Of a stretch of DNA of 28,748 nt, positions 12,389 through 23,224 are shown one piece after another. The DNA comes from Dipetalonema caudispina (lineage: Eukaryota > Nematoda > Chromadorea > Rhabditida > Onchocercidae), in assembly GCA_013365325.1 (NCBI GenBank), contig JABVXV010000521.1, positions 2,501-31,248 on the forward strand, read 5' to 3'. The notes under the pieces are model-generated. The model saw only the letters and a list, made by a program, of their open reading frames with translations, had not been told where the DNA came from and searched no databases. How positions within the stretch are numbered: the first letter of the stretch is position 1; each line of letters begins with the position of its first letter. The position numbers and the translations under genes are program-made.

Positions 12389-13620
12389 ATGAAATTATCA
12401 ATGTATCAACAAAAACCAATCATTTTCCTTCATCATTTAACTCTTTAACAATTGCATATACAATTAAAAAATTGGAATTTAATGATTTTGAATTGCTTTA
12501 AAAAAAAATCAAATAATAAAATATTTGATATGTCAATATTGGATATATTTTAAATTTATAACCTCATGCAAATGATGTATTTTAAATCTACCAATCATTC
12601 TAGACTATACAATATTGCTCAATATTAGTTTATTAGGTAGATTTTCTAAATTTTTGAATTTAGCATTAAATAAATTAAATTGAAATGCTACATATTCAAT
12701 GACATACTATTCGTAAGTAGAAAATTGAAGTGAATTTTACTGCATACCATTTAAATTTTTTACCACTTATATTTTGAATTGTTCTTAATTTTGTGTGGAA
12801 ATTTAATTAAAATTTCACAAATAATACATGATGAAAAAATCTGAGAAAACGTTGATGAAGGAGAAAATTGCTCAGTTGAAAGCATTTGCATATCTTTTAA
12901 GTCGCATATTATTGTTTGCAAATATTTTCTAAAATTTAAATCATATTTATTAAATTCCTTAAACTTCTTCTGATATAAGAGTTCCTTTCTGAAACAAAGG
13001 CATTTAAATTTATTGGGTTAGTATGAAAAAACGTTTTAATCTTATGTGAAAGATATATTTTTAGATACATTGCTTGAGTAAACTATCGAATTGAAACAGA
13101 ATCTCATTTCGATGTCGAACGGAAATTTGGTTATAGCAAGGATAATTCTTTCAAGGATTGATTTTATTAGTGATTAATGATTTCATTGAGTGATATGAAT
13201 ATATTACTTACTTCTGTTACTTTGATGGAATGAACAACATTCACCGACCATCTTCCTGCATGCGTATGTGTGTTTGTTTGTTTGTTTGTAAATGATGCTA
13301 TCTTTTTTGTCAGCAATTAGTTTTATAGAAGTGTTGCAATGATAGATGGTAAAAATTTGATAGAAATAAAGACAGCCAATTCATTTGCAAATATCGAACA
13401 TTATACAAATATGCAAATGTGAAAAGTTTCAAAATTACTAGCAGAATTACAAGCAATAGAAATAATCAATTTTTATCCATTGCAAACAAAGCTATAATTA
13501 TTGTTACTCAATGAGATCAGCTGTATCGTCTATTTTAGTATTTACCTAATCTTTATCATCGTTTACTGATTGTACTGATAAATTGCTCACATTTAACTAA
13601 TAAATGTTTGCTGACAAAAA

Positions 13621-13912
13621 GTTTTGCATTTTTGAAACTTTGGAAATTTTAAATCTTATTAATTCAAAATTTTCAATTTCTTTTCGAATGTTTTAGAGCT
13701 TTTAATTTCCCATTGAGATTTCTGTATTGTTGAATTTTTTCCATGGGTTTAAATTATTTTTGAATTTCGAATTCTTCTATTTTCGAATCTCTTATTTTTC
13801 TCTTCCCTTTGCTATATGTTTTTTTGTGATTTGACTTCAAAGTTCTGTATTTTCGAAACTTTGGAAATTTTAAATCTTCTTAATTCAGAATTTTCAATTT
13901 CTTTCCGAATTT
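13621..13912 (+). repeat. Direct duplication of a ~70-bp segment
   Basis: The segment at about 13621-13689 is repeated at about 13842-13911, offset by 221 bp, with a handful of substitutions. Both copies share the block AAACTTTGGAAATTTTAAAT followed by TCTTNTTAATTCANAATTTTCAATTTC. Neither copy shows an open reading frame of note. Confidence 0.85.
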
Positions 13913-15079
13913 CTTTTTGAATAATATTTCAGATTACTTGCAGTTATACATATATACTTTTTTTAGTTTTATTTTTTACATTTTATAGATGCTTCTACTG
14001 ATTGTATACTTTTTGCATTTATTATGTATTTCATTTTAGTTAATTGTTTTTAATGTATGCTTATTTATTTCACCTAATTTCTGGACAGTTCTCGAGATTA
14101 CTTCCGATGATTGCTAATAGAAATAAAAAAAATGATATCATTCAAGAAGATTTGTCTATGAATTAATATATACAAGGAAGTGTTGCTATTAAAGTTAAAG
14201 TTAAAATTTAGAAGTTACATTAATATTACACTGTCACCAATGCAACAACAACCAAATTTACTGTGACATTGCACTTCCTAATGGTTTTTTTTTTTTTTTT
14301 CGTTTTCTTAATTGAAAATGAACATTTGAAATATGTCACAGTACGTTCACAAATGGACCATTTATAATTCAGAGAATTTAGTAGCGTAAATAGCAAATGA
14401 GGACAAAAGCGCTCATTTAACCAGTTGTAGCAAAAGTTTTACATCATTGAATGATTCACTTAATTTTTTACTGTTCTACTGATCCAATTGATGAAATATT
14501 CAAATTGTACAAGGAATAAATGTAATAGCTGTAGTTGCAACATAATTATTCAGTGAATATCAAAATAAGCTGCATTGCTAAGGTAAACCAAATTAAGCTA
14601 AGAAATGAATTAGATTAGAAATAAATACTTGTCGTAATATTTTCTTCATGTAATTTTTCTCCTTTTGTTTCATGGGGAAAATTTGTTTAACAAATTTTTC
14701 AAACAAATTTAATGGTGGTATACAAAGAAATGATTCGGTATTGTTATTATATGTTACAACAACACTAGATATCATTTGAAATTTTACTAATTTAAATTTA
14801 AATTGACATATAACACATACAACTGTTAGTTAATAAATCTTCTATAAATAATAGGATTTTATTTATTTCCGGATTTATTCCATTCGTTACTAATTATAAA
14901 TTTGTTACTATCATTAATGATCAATCTATAATTCATTACTTTTATTATTGTTTATACATTCTTTCTTTAATTTTTTTTTTCTCGTCTTTTGTTAATCGAT
15001 TGATAAATATTTCCATCGAACTGTGATGCTATTTTTCTAACATCTGAACTGGCTAACAAACTACGAATTGGATCAGAGA

Positions 15080-15668
15080 AACTGTTGAAGAAGAAGAAGT
15101 GGTTAAGAGATGTTTAATAATGTAAGAGTGAAAAGGCAGGAAGCTGTTGTTATTTTATTATAAATGATAGATAGATAAACGAAGTTGAGAGGTCGAGTTG
15201 TAAAGTTAAAAGAGAAATGAAGTGGGCGAAGTTAGGAAGGAAAGATGAAATAGATGAGCAGTAGCTAAACGAGAAGAGTTGTGCTGATGAAGTAAGCTGA
15301 AATTTTGTGTGAATTTTCGCGTGCAGTAGCTTTATTATTATTCATTTTGTGAAAATTTCATCGGAAATACTTGTTTTAAAAATTAAATTCGTTTAAATTA
15401 TTGATAATGCTAACATATGAAATTGATTGAATTTATCTCAAAAATTTTTAATTATCCTTAAATTTTGTTTAAATTTCTAAATAGCATTAGAACACATCGA
15501 TTTGTTTATTTCTCTCTCCTTCTCTCTCTTTATATATATATAAGCAATTTCTACAATTCCTGATTATTATCTTTGGCTTACCGTTCTTATAGCTTAATGT
15601 CTTTCATTCCCTCTTTCCTTTCGTTTTCTTCTTCCATTTTTCTCCCTCTCTCTCTTTCTTTTCCTTCG
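15080..15668. promoter_or_regulatory. Purine-rich then pyrimidine-rich segment, possible promoter
   Basis: Roughly 15080-15300 is rich in G and A on the plus strand (GAAGAAGAAGAAG, GTTGAGAGG, AGTTAGGAAGG). About 15507-15534 and 15606-15668 are rich in C and T (TCTCTCTCCTTCTCTCTC, CTCCCTCTCTCTC). GA/CT tracts of this kind are common in nematode promoters and 5' regions. No start codon with a coherent exon follows on either side, so the assignment is tentative. The nearest plus-strand gene starts about 2.8 kb downstream. Confidence 0.3.
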
Positions 15669-16615
15669 ATCATTTACCTTTAAGAAACTTTTAACACTTC
15701 CCTAAAATTCTTAATATTAGCTATGATATCTAAATAGTTTAATTCTCATTTACATCACTTTAATTTATTCTGAGCAGTTTAATTTGCATCATTTCTATTG
15801 CTTAAACTTATTGAGCATTTCAATTATTATATTTATAAGTTTTAGACATTAATTTATTACTATATTTCATTTTACCTAATTACTCAACAAATTAGTACTG
15901 TATTATTCTTATTTTTTTCTTTTTCAAAATTTTTTGCCGATATTCCTTCCAAAACATTTTCATCCATATGAAATTTGAAAATTGATAAATCAATGCTTTT
16001 AGCTTTTCACTATTGGATTTTCAGATTTTTTTCATCCTAACGTAAATTTTGAATTCTGCTATTTGAGCCAAAAAGTTGGGAAATAATTTTTTTTGGGTAA
16101 GCCTCATAGATATTTCACTGTTACAGTGTTAAATTGTTTATTAAATTACACTTGCAGAATGGAAAATTAAAACTTCTCCAATTGCTTCAGAAGACAAAAA
16201 TAATTTTTTCTCTGTTTGTAAAAATGAATTATTACATTATTTTTCGTCGATGATATGCATAATTTCTTTTTAAATTATAAAAATATAATTTCTTCTTCTT
16301 TTTACTTTTTTTTTGCTGTAAGTTTGGAAAAAAAAAGTTGATTTTTAGAAAAATATTGATGCATATAATTGAGAAATTCTAGGAAACAAACTGGAATTAC
16401 TGCGCATTCATTGTCGAATGCTTTACACTTCCATTTCTTAAATTGATGGGAATGCTGAAAAAAATCTTTGTTGATATTTTAACAAGCACTTCCACTTTTT
16501 TCGCTGTTTTATTTCTCTATTTTTTGATCAGTGATCAGCAAAAAATGATTGATATTAGAATGTTTTTGATAAAAATTACAAATTTTTAGAACGAAGTTCG
16601 GAACTCTAACGATCT

Positions 16616-16618
<3 letters not shown>

Positions 16619-16658
<40 letters not shown>
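16619..16658 (+). repeat. Poly(T) tract, 40 nt
   Basis: This is the longest homopolymer in the window, directly after GATCTCTC. Its exact length is likely to be unreliable in an assembly. Confidence 0.9.
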
Positions 16659-16659
<1 letters not shown>

Positions 16660-17627
16660 ATTTTGTTTCCATTTAAATCCTTCACGATTTATTATTTGCA
16701 CAAGGACAAGAAAAAAAAAAATCAATCAATAATCTATTTTTATACATTCTTATAAAGCTTAACAATCTAAGATATATCAAAATAATGTTTGTATATTAAA
16801 TTTGAATGGCAAGATAAAGTATATTAGTTGTTGGCAATTTAAAACTAAATAGTTTAAATCAAAATAAAAGATAGGATTGGATGGATTAAATTGATTGAGA
16901 AAAATAAGCTAATGATTAGTATCAAATTAGTAGGTTAATTAACCAGAAAGGAACGATTTAAATTAGAAATAATTTTCACAATACCATTGTATTATATATT
17001 TGTTTAACATATTGTTATAGATGTTGCAATTTTCATTTCATACTATAAGCAATAAATATTTCTTCAATTTAATATTATTAATGAAAATTTGCTATCTTAA
17101 AATTACTATTCAATGATAATAATATCAGTGTGATAATTGTGATAAATTTGCTTGAAAGTACTTATTCTCAATGAAACAAAATTATGGTGTGAAATGAAAT
17201 AAGAGCAGATAAAAATTTAATTTTAAAAGAAGTATTTGAGATTTATACTGGACTATATTTACTTTGCTATTCATTTAGTTCCAACAATTAACTAGCTAAT
17301 TAACGATATGTGCCTTTAATTCATAATATAATATTTTACAACTTTCCATTTTTGCTATTTCATTTTCTAACACTTTTAATCCATTTGTAAAAAAAGGAGA
17401 AAAAAAAGTCATATATTTCGAAAGACTAATTGTATTAATTAGCGAAATAATTATAATGATCAGAAATTTAAATTCATTTTCAAAGTATTGTTTTATAGCA
17501 TTTATATAGTCTTATTGTAGTAAATGAGTACAACATAAAATCTCATCAAATATTAAGCAAAATTTGGAGGAAATGTGAAAAATTATAGTTTTTGTAAGGC
17601 TTATGATATGATAATAATTTAAATCAC

Positions 17628-17647
17628 AAATAAATAAATAAATAAAT
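17628..17647 (+). repeat. (AAAT)5 microsatellite
   Basis: Five tandem AAAT units, followed by further scattered AATAAAT sequence up to about 17700. Confidence 0.85.
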
Positions 17648-18490
17648 GTTTCAATAAATCTAAGAACAAATGAATAAATGCTCAAAGAGATAAATAAATA
17701 TTATTGGACAAATATATCTGAACGTATATCAAACTTGCATGTAAAGTAGTTGGAAAATTGAAAAATTAATTCTTACATAGGATTAGTTTGTGAAGAGAGC
17801 AAAAAGCAATTATAATAAGTAAAATTCAAATTTTTATTTTAAACATATTTAATAAAACATATTCTTTTTTTTGAATAAGAATTAAAGAGATATTGTTTAA
17901 GATTTAAGGCAAAGAATATGATTAAAATAGGACTATAATCTATCACTTTTTTTATATTGATCAAAATTTCCATCGCAGTAAATCAATGATTAATTAATTC
18001 TTTCAGACTGATTTTTTTTTTTTTTTACCACGTTAAATAAACAAAATAAAAGCGATTCATTGATTTGAGTAAACTTTCGAAATTTTAATTTCCTCATTTA
18101 TGCATCTTCCTTGTTTTCATCTTTTCAACATTTATCTGTTCGTTATGATCAACTAATTTTGTTTGAAGGATTTTAAAAAAAAAAAAAAGAAATGTTAGAT
18201 AATAATATTATTAAACGAATTCGGTTGTATGACATTTTATGTCTCCGTTTTTTTAATTATATGTCAATTTTTATAATTTGTCATTTTATATAACGTCATA
18301 AATCGTTACCCTATTTTCACGTATAATCACGCATTCATGAATTGATTATAGTGGTTTAGGATTGTGAATAGGATTTTGTCTTTTTTTTTTCATTTAAAGA
18401 AAATCTTTTTACGCTTATTACTTTCTAATATATTTCATTCAAAATGTATCCAACTTTGCTTTTTTGTTTTGAAATTTATATTTGGATTAT

Positions 18491-18501
18491 TTTCATTTCA
18501 G
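18491..18501 (+). promoter_or_regulatory. 3' splice acceptor upstream of the LIM gene ATG, possible spliced-leader site
   Basis: TTTCATTTCAG ends four bases before the ATG at 18506. In nematodes an acceptor this close to the start codon is typical of spliced-leader trans-splicing. It could equally be a cis acceptor if an untranslated or coding exon lies upstream, since the frame stays open for the one codon between acceptor and ATG. Confidence 0.5.
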
Positions 18502-18505
18502 CTCT

Positions 18506-21500
18506 ATGACATCCGTTTCACCAGCTCAATTACCAAATGATTCGCAATGGCGATCCGAACGATCTGATAGATCCGAATCGCGAGCATCCAGTCGATATGT
18601 GCCACTCGATCGTTCGTTTTTATTTTGTCCAAATAAAACTGTATTCATGCATTGAGAAAGAATTTGAATATAAAATTAGAAGTTTTAGAAAAAAATGAGC
18701 AATTTAATTATTTGCTTTCTCTAAAAAACAGAAAAAAAACCTACTACTCCTGTCGTAATAATTGATCGCAAAATTAGTTTCAATCATTCCAAGTCAATTT
18801 TCGTAAGTTTTTTCAATGAAAATTCCCATTTTATTTGAAACTCTATGAAATTTTCATCTTAAATATTTCTTGAATTAATAAATAAAAAAAAAAAAAAACG
18901 ATAAGCAAAGTCATACTTTTGTTAAGCAATGAATTCAAAGTTTTTTTTTTTGATCATTTTTTTTTTGCAAATTTTATAAACATTTGATTTTAAATTGAAA
19001 AAATCCATTAATATTTAGATAGTGGTACCATACATAATACACTGAACACAATGGTGGATAGTGTAAATGCAGCAACAGAACTGATCCAACGAAAGCAAAA
19101 TGAATATGTGAAATTTTTGTTTTCCATTTTTTATCAATTAATCATTTATTAATTTCCTCAGTTATTATTTTATTACAAGTAGGAATTTTTCATTTTTCTT
19201 TAACGAAAAAACTTTTCCTTTTTTTTTACAATCAAAGAAAAAAATTCATTCACTTTTTTAAATGTATTTCGTATTGCATATTGTCAATTCCGTCACTTTT
19301 CTTATTTTAATTCACATTGAACTTTCATATTTTCACCTTATTTCCAAACACAAATATTTTAATTCAAATTCAAACTCAAATACAAATGCATCATAGATAG
19401 TTCGAATATTTTAAACATGCTGGAATAATTGACGGCTTTTGCAAAATTGTATTTCATCGGATGAGAAATAGCAGTGTTAAAATCAGTTTTTCAACATTTT
19501 TTTTTTTTCTTTAAGAGACTTAATTTTTCAATTTTTTTCAGCTTTTTATTCTTTTCCGAATCGCAACCTTAGTTAAACAAAAATCTAATTTACCCTCCCA
19601 AAAAAAAAAAAAAAAAAAAGAAAAACGAACAACTAATTTTAGACTATGGGACGGAAGATGTTTCAAACGGAAATGGAAGTAACTGGAAGAATTTCGGTAG
19701 AACCAACTGATGATAGTTTACGACTTAAATCTGTTAGCACTGATGATATGCAGAAGGAACTTTCTAAACTTAAAGATGATCAAAGTAAGTATTTTCTGTC
19801 TGTTCTTATGGAAAAATATTACGTGAAATACGAAAAAATTACTACACGTGTAATAATATAAGACGTGATAATATTTTAGATTGTTAACGTATTAGACTAT
19901 TATTCAAAGTTCCTTCATAACACTGTTGAGAATTCGTTGTTCATTACGTCTTACACTGTAACATTACAATTAATTTAATTCAATCTAATTTCAAATCATA
20001 TGTTGTATTTGATCTTATCATATACAGTGAATTACTAATGAATTAGTCAGTGATTGTCAATTTAATAATTAATTTGATAAAGTCGAATTTATTGTAAAGG
20101 TATTTTTTCATTAAAAAAAAATATATATGAAATGACTTTTGCAGAGCAACATGCCGTAACAGATACATTGGCTGCATTGGTGTATGATATTGATGCTACC
20201 GCGGAAGTATTACGACGTGGTTCACTGAAAAAGAAACGTTCTACCGGAGAGGTATAAATTCCTAACATAAAATTTGAGGAAAAGAAGAAATTATAAAATT
20301 CTAAAATAACAAAACTAAATTTTGATTAAAATTAAACAGAATTATATTTTTTGTCATGAATTTGAAAATAATTTTTGTTTGAAATTTGTGAAGCTTCCTT
20401 TAGCATTCATTTGACAATAATCGAAGGATAATTTTTTGCTACGGAACATGAGAATTTTTAAAATTTTTACTTTTAATTTTTTATTTAATCAAATATGTTA
20501 TGTGCCAAGTAGTTAGCCAAGTGGAAAATTTCTTCTGTGCAATTAAATGAAATTAACCAATTAATTTATTATTTACAGGAAGTAATCACTGGATATAATT
20601 TACGTATTACGCCTGGGCCAGAAGAAGAAATACCGATTCGGTCACCAAAACAACATCATGGTTTGTTTATTTCTTAATTTATTTAATTACTCTGCGATGA
20701 AAATTGTAATTACACTAAATATAGTCTATTTACTCACACTTAATATATTTGTTTATTTTTTGATAGAATTTATTTATTGAATTTCTATTATTTCATTGTT
20801 TCCCAATTTAATTAAAAATACCATTTTATTAGATGGTTCTATCAATTAGTTTCGTATATTTCAGCGGCAGAAAATAATTTAACCTTGGAACGAGTTTCGC
20901 GAGATTATGGTGTTGACATTTCTGAATCACAAATGTAAATTATTTTAAATTTTCTTTTCCTAACAATATCTCCGAAAATTTAGAAAAGTTTTGCTGAAAT
21001 TAATTAGTATTGTAACTAATCTTTTCAAGTTTTGTTACTTTCAAAAAAAAAAAAAAAAATGGAATTAAAGTTTTTTGAATGAGAAGAATAGTTAAGTGAT
21101 GTTGAAGAAAATCAAATTCTAATTACAGGAATAGTATAAAAAAACGCGCTCGATCTGAAACACCACGACGAATGATTAATATTGAGGTGAAGAAAAATAT
21201 AATTAATAAACAAATTAGACGAAAAAAAAAAAAAAAAACATTAATTTCAAGTCTTTTATTTTAAAGTGATCTTTCTAATAGCAATTTTTTTTTGTCGTAT
21301 ATTTTTACTTTTCTTTCAATAAAAGTTAAATTATTTTTGAAAATTTTGAAATGTAAAACTTTTTTTTTTTTGTTTTTAGAAAAGAAAAAGGAAAGATATA
21401 AAATTTTACAGAGTTTACCAACCAGTTCACCAGCAATTTGTGCATTTTGTTCGGAAAAAATCGATGGTCCAATTATAACAGCATTAGCACCAAATTCATA

Positions 21501-22122
21501 TTATGCTCAAAAGTTCCATCCTTATCATTTCATGTGTACTTATTGTCAAAAGGTTAATTGCAATTTGTCTTTTGTATGAAATTTATCAAATAGATCTTAT
21601 TTTTTGCAAAAAAATGAATGCAATTGAAAGATTAGAAAATGAAATGTAAAATTTTCCAATATTCAATTATATCTTTTATGCTATCAGTTTGTTTTAATAT
21701 ATGTCATTATGTTAATTAGTTAAATTATTTTATGTTTTCATTTATTAATTTAGATTGTGTATGTCGAAATTTATAAAATTTGAAGTAATAACAGAATTTA
21801 TTTATTTTAGAAATTTTTTAAATATTTTGTTTATTGGTTTACAGGAATTTTCAATTCTATTTTTTCCAAGCAAATAATTTATAGCAAATAATTTAGCAAC
21901 TAACGCTAATCATTAAGATAATTATTGTAACAAAAACAATAAATTCAGTAAATAATTTTTTGAGAAAAAAAATTAATTAATTAATTTCAGGCATTAAATC
22001 TACGTGGCACTTATCGTGAACATGAACGAAAGCCATACTGTCATGAATGTTTCTATCGTTTATATAATGGTCTCATCTACTCACCGGATGAAAAACAAGC
22101 CAAAATTGAAAAATTAATTTAG
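18506..22122 (+). CDS. unc-95: UNC-95-like LIM-domain protein (ten exons, two probably alternative)
   Basis: Exons: 18506-18611, 18732-18802 (2), 19019-19107 (3), 19643-19784, 20145-20251, 20579-20660, 20865-20934, 21129-21186, 21412-21552, 21991-22122. From exon 4 onward every junction has matching phase, ending ...KIEKLI. Exons 2 and 3 are frame-compatible only as alternatives, giving 302 or 308 residues. The N-terminal two thirds is Ser/Arg- and charge-rich (SERSDRSESRASSRY), with a possible short helix (MQKELSKLKDD) and basic, NLS-like patches (LKKKRS, KKRARSETPRR). One C-terminal LIM domain has all eight zinc ligands; in the 308-residue form these are C228, C231, H254, H257, C260, C263, C282 and C285. 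The CCHH/CCCC pattern and FHPxHF matches the last LIM of paxillin. Known C. elegans UNC-95, a muscle focal-adhesion protein, is about 350 residues with a single C-terminal paxillin-like LIM, so orthology is inferred from architecture. The start is the first ATG after TTTCATTTCAG. The exon 1 donor (C|GTTCGT) is the weakest site. Confidence 0.8.
18732..18802 (+). other. Alternative exon A of the LIM gene
   Basis: It is bounded by the acceptor AAAAAACAG and the very strong nematode donor TTTC|GTAAGTTTTT. Only one frame is open, encoding KKPTTPVVIIDRKISF and NHSKSIF. It enters in phase 1 and leaves in phase 0, so it fits between exon 1 and the exon at 19643, but not before the exon at 19019. Confidence 0.65.
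19019..19107 (+). other. Alternative exon B of the LIM gene
   Basis: It is bounded by the acceptor AATATTTAG and donor TAT|GTGAAATTTTT. The single open frame encodes SGTIHNTLNTMVDSVNAATE then LIQRKQNEY, which looks amphipathic and helical. It enters in phase 1 and leaves in phase 0, the same phases as exon A, so it can replace but not follow exon A. Confidence 0.65.
21439..22046 (+). other. LIM domain coding segment, split by an intron
   Basis: The first zinc finger and the start of the second (C-x2-C-x22-H-x2-H-x2-C-x2-C) lie in exon 21412-21552. The final C-x2-C pair lies in exon 21991-22122. The phase-0 intron of 438 nt falls two residues after the sixth ligand. The loop between the second Cys and first His (22 residues) is near the upper end of the usual 16-23 range, owing to an APNSYYAQ stretch. 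Confidence 0.85.
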
Positions 22123-22169
22123 TCTTAATTTTAATGTTTTATAAATTTATATAGATTTTCGAAGGTTTA

Positions 22170-22175
22170 AATAAA
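22170..22175 (+). terminator. Poly(A) signal AATAAA of the LIM gene
   Basis: A canonical AATAAA lies 48 nt after the TAG stop, within the normal range for nematode 3' ends. The sequence beyond it is T/A-rich. Confidence 0.75.
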
Positions 22176-23065
22176 ATCAAATTTAAAATTATTTCTTTCC
22201 TTTTTCTTAGTATTTTCAGAAATTTTCTAGTCAAATATGCTTTTAAAAAAAGAAAAAAATAATTGAAATATAATTTTTGTAAAAAAATTCGAAAAACTCA
22301 GGCATAATTATTATTTTTAAACGATAGATTTTTGAGCAACAAAATTTGCACATTCATATAATTTTCAAGTTTTTGCATGCTTTAAAGAGTTTTAATTCTA
22401 TAATTTTATCAAAAATTTTACATGAAATTTAAGATAGGAAGAAAAGCCAGGAATTATGCAAATTTTAGTTAAAAAGATTTGCAAATTACTATAAAAAATA
22501 TGTAGAAACTTGATAATTAGAGGTTTCGAAAGTTTTAAAGGGCATTTAAAGTTTATTAAATATTAATGTCCTCTTTTGTTATTATTATTTTTCATAGTTT
22601 TCTCATATAGTTTTCTTAGATGAATTTGATGAAAAGCTTATAAGAGTTAAATTCATCAAAATTTATTTATAACTTTTCATTTGTGAATTTTTGATATTAT
22701 TTAATATATTTATCCGAAAAAAAAGAAGGAAAATTAGAGACAAAAAAGATTTTTTTCTTTCATTAATTATTTTCGAACTAATTTGTCAATTTTTACTGTT
22801 GCAAGTTATGTATGTTGAATAAATATGTAAATCGCATGTTTTGAATATATTTCATATATATATAAAGAGAAAAAAGATTTATATGCATGAATTATAATTT
22901 GCACAAAATACTTTAAATCGTAAATTTTGCAATTAGTTTTATGAAATTGTTTAGAAAATTCGATCATATTATTTTAGAGTAGCAGAAAAAGTAAACAAAA
23001 AGACAATAAATGAAATGTTGTATAAAAATCAGAAATGCATTACAACAATAACAAATCAAAGTTCA

Positions 23066-23071
23066 TTTATT
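23066..23071 (-). terminator. Candidate poly(A) signal of the minus-strand Cys-rich gene
   Basis: TTTATT on the plus strand reads AATAAA on the minus strand, about 155 nt past the stop codon at 23225. It is the first canonical hexamer noticed downstream. Confidence 0.45.
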
Positions 23072-23224
23072 ATATTTAATAATCCATTCTATACAAAAAA
23101 GATAGCTTTGATCTAATTATAAATATAGAACTAAAAAATTGAAATTTTTTTAAAGTATGGCACTAGTTAAAAAGGGGAATTGGAAATCATTTAAAATGTT
23201 AATTAATGATTTCTTTATAAACTT

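Larger units (their letters stand above)
3439..18501. other. About 15 kb with no supported gene
   Basis: No exon chain with matching splice phases, no conserved domain and no tRNA-like fold was found on either strand. Isolated open frames (for example 6112-6375 minus, 6612-6872 minus, 9904-10116 plus, 10344-10613 plus) have background composition and no splice context. The region holds homopolymers, a (TG)n array, short direct duplications, a clustered 10-mer and a purine/pyrimidine-skewed segment at 15.1-15.7 kb, listed separately. Part of it probably serves as upstream or outron sequence of the gene starting at 18506. Missed small exons of genes on either strand cannot be excluded. Confidence 0.5.
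22123..23224. other. Convergent intergenic region
   Basis: This 1.1-kb stretch lies between the 3' ends of the plus-strand LIM gene and the minus-strand Cys-rich gene. Apart from poly(A) signals nothing coding is seen. It is very AT-rich with a short (AT)n stretch near 22853-22863. Confidence 0.65.

Noticed and set aside
13095..13170. Short plus-strand frame NYRIETESHFDVERKFGYSK
   Set aside because: It is only about 26 codons, has no start or splice signals, and another frame over the same bases is equally open.
13212..13251. Minus-strand mini-exon MVGECCSFHQSNR followed by the strong donor GTAAGTAAT
   Set aside because: The donor is good, but no matching phase-1 acceptor exon was found downstream on the minus strand, so it remains an orphan splice-like site.
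19785..19861. Read-through of the exon at 19643 to VLMEKYYVKYEKITTRVII
   Set aside because: It runs past a strong donor (AAA|GTAAGTATTTT), and the next exon joins in phase from 20145.
21292..21411. Upstream extension of the LIM exon (FFFLFLEKKKERYKILQ)
   Set aside because: The TTTTTAG acceptor at 21379 would enter out of phase with the preceding exon. The ATTTTACAG acceptor ending at 21411 restores phase 0 exactly.
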